A DNA stretch of 7,424 bases from DSWT01 sp036845725. Lineage in GTDB: Bacteria > Chloroflexota > Anaerolineae > B4-G1 > SLSP01. Each line of letters starts with the position of its first letter. Within the stretch, counting starts at the first letter, position 1. The translations under genes were made by a program, and so were the position numbers. This document shows positions 6,729 to 7,424 of this stretch, piece by piece. The stretch covers positions 1 through 7,424 of the forward strand of contig DAIUDK010000192.1 in assembly GCA_036845725.1 (NCBI GenBank), in the 5' to 3' direction. The notes below the pieces were generated by a model, which worked only from the letters and a program-made list of their open reading frames with translations, was not told where the DNA came from and did not search any database.

Positions 6729-7424
6729 CTATCCCTTAACAGCGCCAATGGTCAAACCACGGACAAAATAACGCTGGAAGAAGGGATAGGCGAAGATAAT
6801 AGGACCTACGGTTACCACCGCCATGGCCATACGGAAGGTCTGCGAGGGGAGTTCTGAAATATTGACAATACCCTGCATCTTGTCTGCGTTTTCCAGCAAG
6901 AATCGGATATTGTTCAACGTCGTGTAGATGGTGAACTGCAAGCTGTAATACTTTGCCTCATCCACCAGCAATAAACAGTTGAAGAAGTTGTTCCAAATAC
7001 CGATCGCGCTAAAAAGGGCAACGGTCGCCAAACCGGGGATTGCCAGCGGCATAACAATCTGGAAAAGCGTGCGCCATTCACTGGCCCCATCGATACGGGC
7101 AGATTCGATAACCTCATTAGGCACGTTCGTCTGGTAGAAGGTACGCATAACGATCACCCAAAATGGACTGAAAGCAGAAGGCAGAAACAAGGCCCACAGG
7201 CTGTTTTGAATCTGCAGAATCTGCCGCGTCACCATATAATATGCAACAAGCCCGCCACCAAACAGCATAGTAAAGAAAGCGAAGAAGGTGAAGAAGGTTT
7301 TGAACTTGAAATTGGGTCGCGAAAGCGGGTAAGCATATAACCCTACCATCAGAACAGACATAACCGTACCTGCCAGAGTGGATAGAATCGTGTTTTTGTA
7401 AGCGGTGATGACGATCGAACCCTG
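6729..7424 (-). CDS. Carbohydrate ABC transporter permease, MalG/LplC-like (5' partial)
   Basis: An inner-membrane permease subunit. The minus-strand frame stays open to the window edge, so the N-terminus, including the first membrane segment, is missing and the Met at 7361 is internal. The visible 231 residues show about five hydrophobic segments: ILSTLAGTVMSVLMVGLYAY, FFTFFAFFTMLFGGGLVAYY, LWALFLPSAFSPFWVIVM, one around IPGLATVALFSAIGIWNNFF, and one around MAVVTVGPIIFAYPFF. The EAA loop that contacts the ATPase is intact as ESARIDGASEWRTLFQIVMP, matching E-x-A-x3-G-x9-I-x2-P. The C-terminus QRYFVRGLTIGAVKG is typical of LplC/YtcP-type permeases. A partner permease (LplB-like) would be expected upstream, off the window. 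It sits before the binding protein gene on the same strand, and its base composition is clearly lower in GC than the peptidase gene. Confidence 0.92.
   Translation of the reverse strand, partial: QGSIVITAYKNTILSTLAGTVMSVLMVGLYAYPLSRPNFKFKTFFTFFAFFTMLFGGGLVAYYMVTRQILQIQNSLWALFLPSAFSPFWVIVMRTFYQTNVPNEVIESARIDGASEWRTLFQIVMPLAIPGLATVALFSAIGIWNNFFNCLLLVDEAKYYSLQFTIYTTLNNIRFLLENADKMQGIVNISELPSQTFRMAMAVVTVGPIIFAYPFFQRYFVRGLTIGAVKG

Noticed and set aside
6624..6857. Plus-strand frame of 77 codons in the permease-binding protein gap
   Set aside because: It runs antisense into the permease coding region and shows no domain or convincing ribosome binding site.
1..7424. Mobile element, CRISPR array, tRNA or rRNA
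   Set aside because: No transposase or integrase, no spaced direct repeats and no recognisable RNA gene were seen when reading both strands.

Overview
The window reads as a piece of a carbohydrate-use region from a bacterium, probably of the phylum Chloroflexota (Anaerolineae/Caldilineae-like). This is inferred from the general look of the proteins. The solute-binding lipoprotein has a Tat-type leader, a lipobox and a long Ala/Pro/Thr/Val linker typical of that phylum, and the peptidase and kinase also resemble that group. No rRNA or other firm taxonomic marker is present.

Left half, plus strand (1-4818): four genes run head to tail and look like one operon. They are the C-terminal part of an S9 prolyl-oligopeptidase-family serine peptidase (its 5' end lies off the window), an FGGY carbohydrate kinase resembling xylulokinase, an NAD(P)-dependent epimerase/dehydratase of the extended SDR type, and a small VOC (glyoxalase/methylmalonyl-CoA epimerase fold) protein. 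Gaps are 27 or 33 nt (depending on the kinase start), a 4-nt ATGA overlap, and 31 nt. A 9-bp unit repeated three times lies across the peptidase stop codon.

Convergence point (4819-4934): 116 bp separate the VOC gene from the oppositely oriented solute-binding protein gene. The gap holds two hairpins and two short perfect palindromes. The stronger hairpin has a T-run only when read on the minus strand, so it is a terminator for the transport operon.

Right half, minus strand (7424-4935): an ABC sugar-transport permease of the MalG/LplC type (5' end off the window) is followed by a 200-bp gap with a hairpin and then the extracellular solute-binding lipoprotein with a DUF3502-like C-terminus. 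No ATPase gene is visible.

Working model (inference): the transporter imports a sugar, sugar acid or oligosaccharide, and the kinase, SDR and VOC proteins rearrange and phosphorylate it inside the cell. The substrate cannot be named from the sequence. The kinase and the VOC protein both depart from textbook active-site motifs, so the module may act on a sugar that is not D-xylulose. All the protein families are known. What may be new is their combination and substrate. I see no mobile element, CRISPR array, tRNA or rRNA.
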